Assembly: GCA_900239685.1 (NCBI GenBank)
Contig: OENT01000384.1
Span: forward strand, 1 to 64,000
Direction of reading: 5' to 3'
Length of the DNA: 64,000 nt
Origin: Rotaria macrura
Taxonomy: Eukaryota; Rotifera; Eurotatoria; Philodinida; Philodinidae
This document shows positions 60,165 through 64,000 of the stretch, piece after piece. Made by a program: the position numbers and the translations under genes. Under the pieces are notes generated by a model. The model had not been told where the DNA came from, did no database searches, and saw only the letters and a list, made by a program, of their open reading frames with translations. Numbering within the stretch: the stretch's first letter is position 1; each line of letters begins with the position of its first letter.

Positions 60165-63100
60165 CAATCATGTGTATATGTATATGTGTTTGAAGACGAG
60201 ATATGATCTGAACAGGAAACAACAGAATAAATATCCTTGATAGCCTCTATCGTACAAATGGTGTTATAAGCTATAAGAAGCAAAGCCACTTGATGATGAT
60301 GATTATGTTGTGAACAATAGAATGTAGGAAAGGTTATTCATGTTATAATCTCGTAGCATGCATATGCTTATACGTATTCTCTGTTTTTCTAATCTTCGGG
60401 GGTTTTTATTTTCGCATTGATAAAAATAATTTTCAACGATTTAAGTGTTAGATGATTTTAGTATTTATGCTTATGATGCCTATCCAGTCAAAATTGAAAG
60501 CAGAAGACAATCGAGACAAAGACATAACACGCATACAAGAGAGTCGATTGCGCCTAGCATTCTATCAATCGTTCTCATTTTTACACAAAGAGAAAAAAAA
60601 GGAAAGAGAGAGAGAGAGGGAGAGAAACAACAAAAAAGCTTGTTCGTAAAGAATTTATCCGTTTGTGAAAAGGTATATTTAAACATGAGAACTAAATGAA
60701 CTACTAAAACCTTGTACGTACATGAAAAATTAAAAATATTAAATATTCTTCCTTCTCTTCTTCTTTTTCTGTACAATTTTTGTACAAAAAGAATCACTTT
60801 TTTGCCAGAGCAATATATAAGAATAAGCATCATAAAATAAAACAATTCTACTGGGTATATTATTCTTTATCTGCAATGAAATCGAAGAAGAATTTTTCTA
60901 TCTCTCTCTCTCTCGCTGCCGCTCTTTCTCTCTTGATGTGATCTTACTCATTTTTACACTTGTATATAAGTGCAATAGAACAACTGACTGATGAGATAAT
61001 AGGAACTCATTGAACGCGTTTGATCAAATGGTGCGTTATCATTTCCTGTTCTACCGGATTTATGCTAATGAAAAGAGGACATTGGCTACTCGAATATATG
61101 TGTTCTCAACTAAATTAGATTTTATTTCTTCGAATTAACGTTTCATCGTCTAGTGATTTGTTTCTCCATACAGATAGTATTAATCAGCATGAAGACATGT
61201 GAAAAGAAAAAAAAAGAAAAAATTCCACCACAACGATGAAATTCGATTAAGTCGTTCCGCCTTCGTTTGCTGGACATATGTGTCAATCAAATGTAAATAA
61301 GAGCGGACGCCGAGCAAAAAAAAAGACTATTTAAAGATAGTTCTTGATTGCATCATAAGGAATCGACGAAGAGAAAAAAAAATTCAATTGTAAATGTATC
61401 AACTGTAATTTCGCTCGGAATACTAGCGATAGAAAAAGAAAAGAAGAATGATTTTTTCCCTCAACTTATTGTTAGTTGAGGAAAAAAAATCATCGATGAT
61501 TGATTAGCCAGTCATCTGATTATATTAAAAACAAACTTGTCAATCCTATATTAATTCTATTTTTGAATACGACTAGCTTCTCAGATAAGTTGAACCAATG
61601 AAGAAAAGCATTTTAACATCTACAGATAAAATGAATTATCAATGATTGGTTAATGTGAATGATTCAATTAATTAGAAATTCTTGTCTAAAATGGATTTAA
61701 GATCTTCTATTCTACTTGAACAAAGAAGAACCCAAATTTCTTCGAAGATCCATTGTACAGTGTAATAATAACCTGCGAAAACAGCCGCAGGTCTGATCTT
61801 TTACATACGGCATGACATTTTATTTGACTATTCGCATTTTTCTCGTCAAATTTCACATATTATCTATGATTTTTCTACTGGAACAAAAGAAGAGTACTTT
61901 TCTAATCATAGTACCATTTTTGGAGCACATTGAATTTTCCTACACTCGAGAAGAGAGAATATTTTTTTAAAAAAAAAAGGAAAGGCACTACAATCAGGCA
62001 TGCACTCGCTTTCAAATATAGAAAGTCAATGAAGTATGTAAATTTCAAGCCTACAGGGAGTTTAGGTTTGCTAAATAAGCTATTTTTAACAATTGTTTGT
62101 TGAATATCTCACGAGATTGCTATGATTTAGAACTGAGAAGATTTTCCGTAATCTATCTATTAGTATTCCGAAAATCCATAATATGTCATGCAATCTGAAT
62201 TCATATGGGTTTAGATGATGGGCTCTTAAATGAAAGTGTAATGACATTGTCCTTTCTTCAATATTTTTTTACACAGAACATACCAATTAATAAACATCAA
62301 TGAATGCGTTCAGCTGTTTAATGAGAATAAACACACCGTATTATAAATATAAATGTCAATTTTCATCATATATCTATAGACATTTTCTAACGATCAATGG
62401 ATATTATGTAATATGGAAAATTCAAAAGAGATATTGACATTCAAAATCAAATGAACTGAATTACTATTTTTATGTTCTCATGTTTTAAATTGAACAAAAT
62501 TAAACTAGCAAAATAAATTTATTATTGTAATAATAAGCATGTTGTCTACGGTAAAGAATTCGTAAAAGTTGTTTTAATTCTGATATGCTCTGCGAATGTA
62601 AATATGACAAACATATGTTTTATCTCATTACTACATAGTATGTTTCTCTCTAGCAAGTTATTGAATAGCATATAGTATCTATGAACAAACGCAATGATTA
62701 TAATGCATCTTAAAACAACTCATAAATTGAGTTACTTATGTATATTCATAAGAAAGTTGGATTTCTACTAGAGATATGGAAGATTGTATAAATGGAAAAA
62801 TTCTTCTGTATCCTCGTTCAATATAGTTAATTGCAACAAGATGTTTTTGTTTTATCGGTAGATAAAATTACATGTTTGCCGGTACTAGAGAAACAAAATA
62901 TTTGATTTGACTTTGATGGTCACAAAAATCTTTCCGATAACAAGATATCCTACAATGCCGATTTCATGTTCGATATTCACATAAACGCGATGTGTGTAGA
63001 CATGTTACCGTTTTTGAGTATTTTCATGAACAAAATATTTCTGCAAACTTTTATCTTCATCGTATGACGTCTTTGAAATGACACTTACAATCCATAGTTG

Positions 63101-63656
63101 CCTAGTCATTATTCCGCTTTTACTTCTTTCTAATTCGATTTCAGATTCTTCAAAGTAATCTCTTCGGAATTGAAATCGATTTTTGATGTTCTTTTTATCT
63201 TACAAATCATACTGATAAAGTCCTGAACGACGGTACGTCAGTAGAGAATACATTTCTATCCGTATTTTACTCAAAATCAGATAAAATCAGTGTCAATAAT
63301 ATTTATTCACAAATTCTACTTAGGTACAATGATACTCGCTTCAAAACCTAGAACTGATGAATAAGAAATCGAAAGAGTATCCTTATAGAAAATAAAATCT
63401 TAATTTTTCCTTTAACATGTTCAATAAACTACTGATATATCTGTAAACTCTATTGAACAGAAGAGAAAAATCATTGTGTAGTGGAGCCATCTGTTTAAAG
63501 AAAATCCTTCTTTCTTTTCATTTGTTAACTGTGACAAGTAATTACTTGCATGCATTTATCTATCTATTTTAACACATACATCCGGATCTACATATTCAAC
63601 TGGGGAAATCATTAAGTACATTGACACTAGTGGTTTTGGAAATACTTTACGTTTAA
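60165..63656. other. 3.5 kb divergent intergenic region
   Basis: Lies between the LRR gene start (minus) and ARPC1 (plus). It contains a GA run (60603-60625), a CT run (60899-60914) and a near-perfect hairpin (61450-61491). No gene was recognised. TTGACACTAG at about 63630 precedes the ARPC1 ATG by 27 nt and may be an acceptor. Confidence 0.6.
61450..61491. repeat. 17-bp-arm hairpin
   Basis: GATTTTTTCCCTCAACT (61450-61466) pairs with AGTTGAGGAAAAAAAATC (61474-61491) across a 7-nt loop. It is short and isolated; it may be chance, a MITE end or a small RNA hairpin. Confidence 0.7.
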
Positions 63657-64000
63657 ATGACTGAAATCTATTCATTTGGTAATGTGCCTGTGATTGCACA
63701 TGCATGGAACAAAGATCGTACACGTGAGTTTTCTTTGTTTAATTTTGATGAAAATTCTCTTTTGTTTTGGTAAATCAAATAGAAATAGCCGTATCGTTAG
63801 GAAAAAATGATGTACGAATATATCAAAAAGTATCTGGCAAATGGAAATTATTACATACATTATGTGAACATTTATCGCGTGTATTAGCAATTGACTGGGC
63901 ACCGAAAACAAATCAAATTGTTTCAGCTAGTGCAGTGAGTACAACGAAAAATCTTTTGCCTTTTTATCTTTTGTTTTTCCTAGGATTATAATGCATATGT
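63657..64000 (+). CDS. ARPC1: Arp2/3 complex subunit 1 (ARPC1), 5' part, cut by window end
   Basis: Exons 63657-63723, 63783-63934 and 63984 to beyond the window (intron phases 1 and 0) encode the first 79 or so residues of a WD40 protein. ARPC1 is the seven-bladed beta-propeller subunit of the Arp2/3 complex, which nucleates branched actin filaments. Matching family blocks are PVIAHAWNKDRTQIAVS, VRIYQKVSGKWKLLHTL, VLAIDWAPKTNQIVSASA and the start of the next strand, DYNAYV. The spacing and the WAPK motif are those of the first propeller blade. No damage is visible in the part present. The rest lies to the right of the window. Confidence 0.93.

Noticed and set aside
1..64000. tRNA, rRNA, CRISPR arrays and transposase or reverse transcriptase genes
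   Set aside because: Looked for by eye (T-loop-like GGTTCGAATCC motifs, regularly spaced short repeats, catalytic motifs) and not found; small or degenerate copies could have been missed.

Overview
This is an AT-rich eukaryotic window from an invertebrate animal. It holds multi-exon genes with short (about 50-70 nt) GT-AG introns and recognisably metazoan proteins: ARPC1, eEF1B-beta, CLIC, NDUFB10, DPAGT1, a cadherin and an RNI-type LRR protein. Short introns, AT-richness, decayed gene copies next to intact ones, and acceptor-like sites directly in front of many start codons (spliced-leader trans-splicing is established in bdelloid rotifers) make a bdelloid rotifer of Rotaria type my best guess. 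That assignment is inference. Exon boundaries were placed by hand from frame, GT/AG and phase, and most models close exactly in phase.

Layout. 0-4.4 kb: a CGGGA pentamer tract, a doubtful signal-peptide remnant, a decayed DPAGT1 copy (minus), NDUFB10 (minus) and a possible small secreted peptide (minus). 6.9-13 kb: a cluster of three secreted-protein genes, all plus: a putative amidated neuropeptide precursor, a Kunitz domain joined to a ricin-B-like beta-trefoil, and a 914-residue protein joining a group XII phospholipase A2-like cysteine-rich domain to about 33 copies of a 16-residue Asn/Gly repeat. 13.9-16.1 kb: two tandem paralogous small membrane proteins. 21.2-25.3 kb: a single-pass cadherin (plus). 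26.4-29.5 kb: an intact 12-exon RNI-type LRR protein (minus). 30.9-31.9 kb: eEF1B-beta. 32.1-35.9 kb: a two-RRM RNA-binding protein. 39.8-40.7 kb: a CLIC/EXC-4 protein. 41.9-43.3 and 45.9-46.1 kb: decayed coding fragments, some cadherin-like, on either side of a one-exon secreted LRR protein (44.1-45.6, minus). 46-57.8 kb: gene-poor DNA with microsatellites and a roughly 0.6 kb-arm inverted repeat at 53.55-54.89 kb. 57.9-60.2 kb: a second secreted LRR protein with a C-terminal cysteine cap (minus). 63.66 kb to the end: the 5' part of ARPC1.

The genes do not form one pathway. The housekeeping genes are ordinary. The most unusual content is the 7.0-13.0 kb secreted cluster, the 14-16 kb tandem membrane pair and the long inverted repeat. 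No tRNA, rRNA, CRISPR or complete transposon was recognised.
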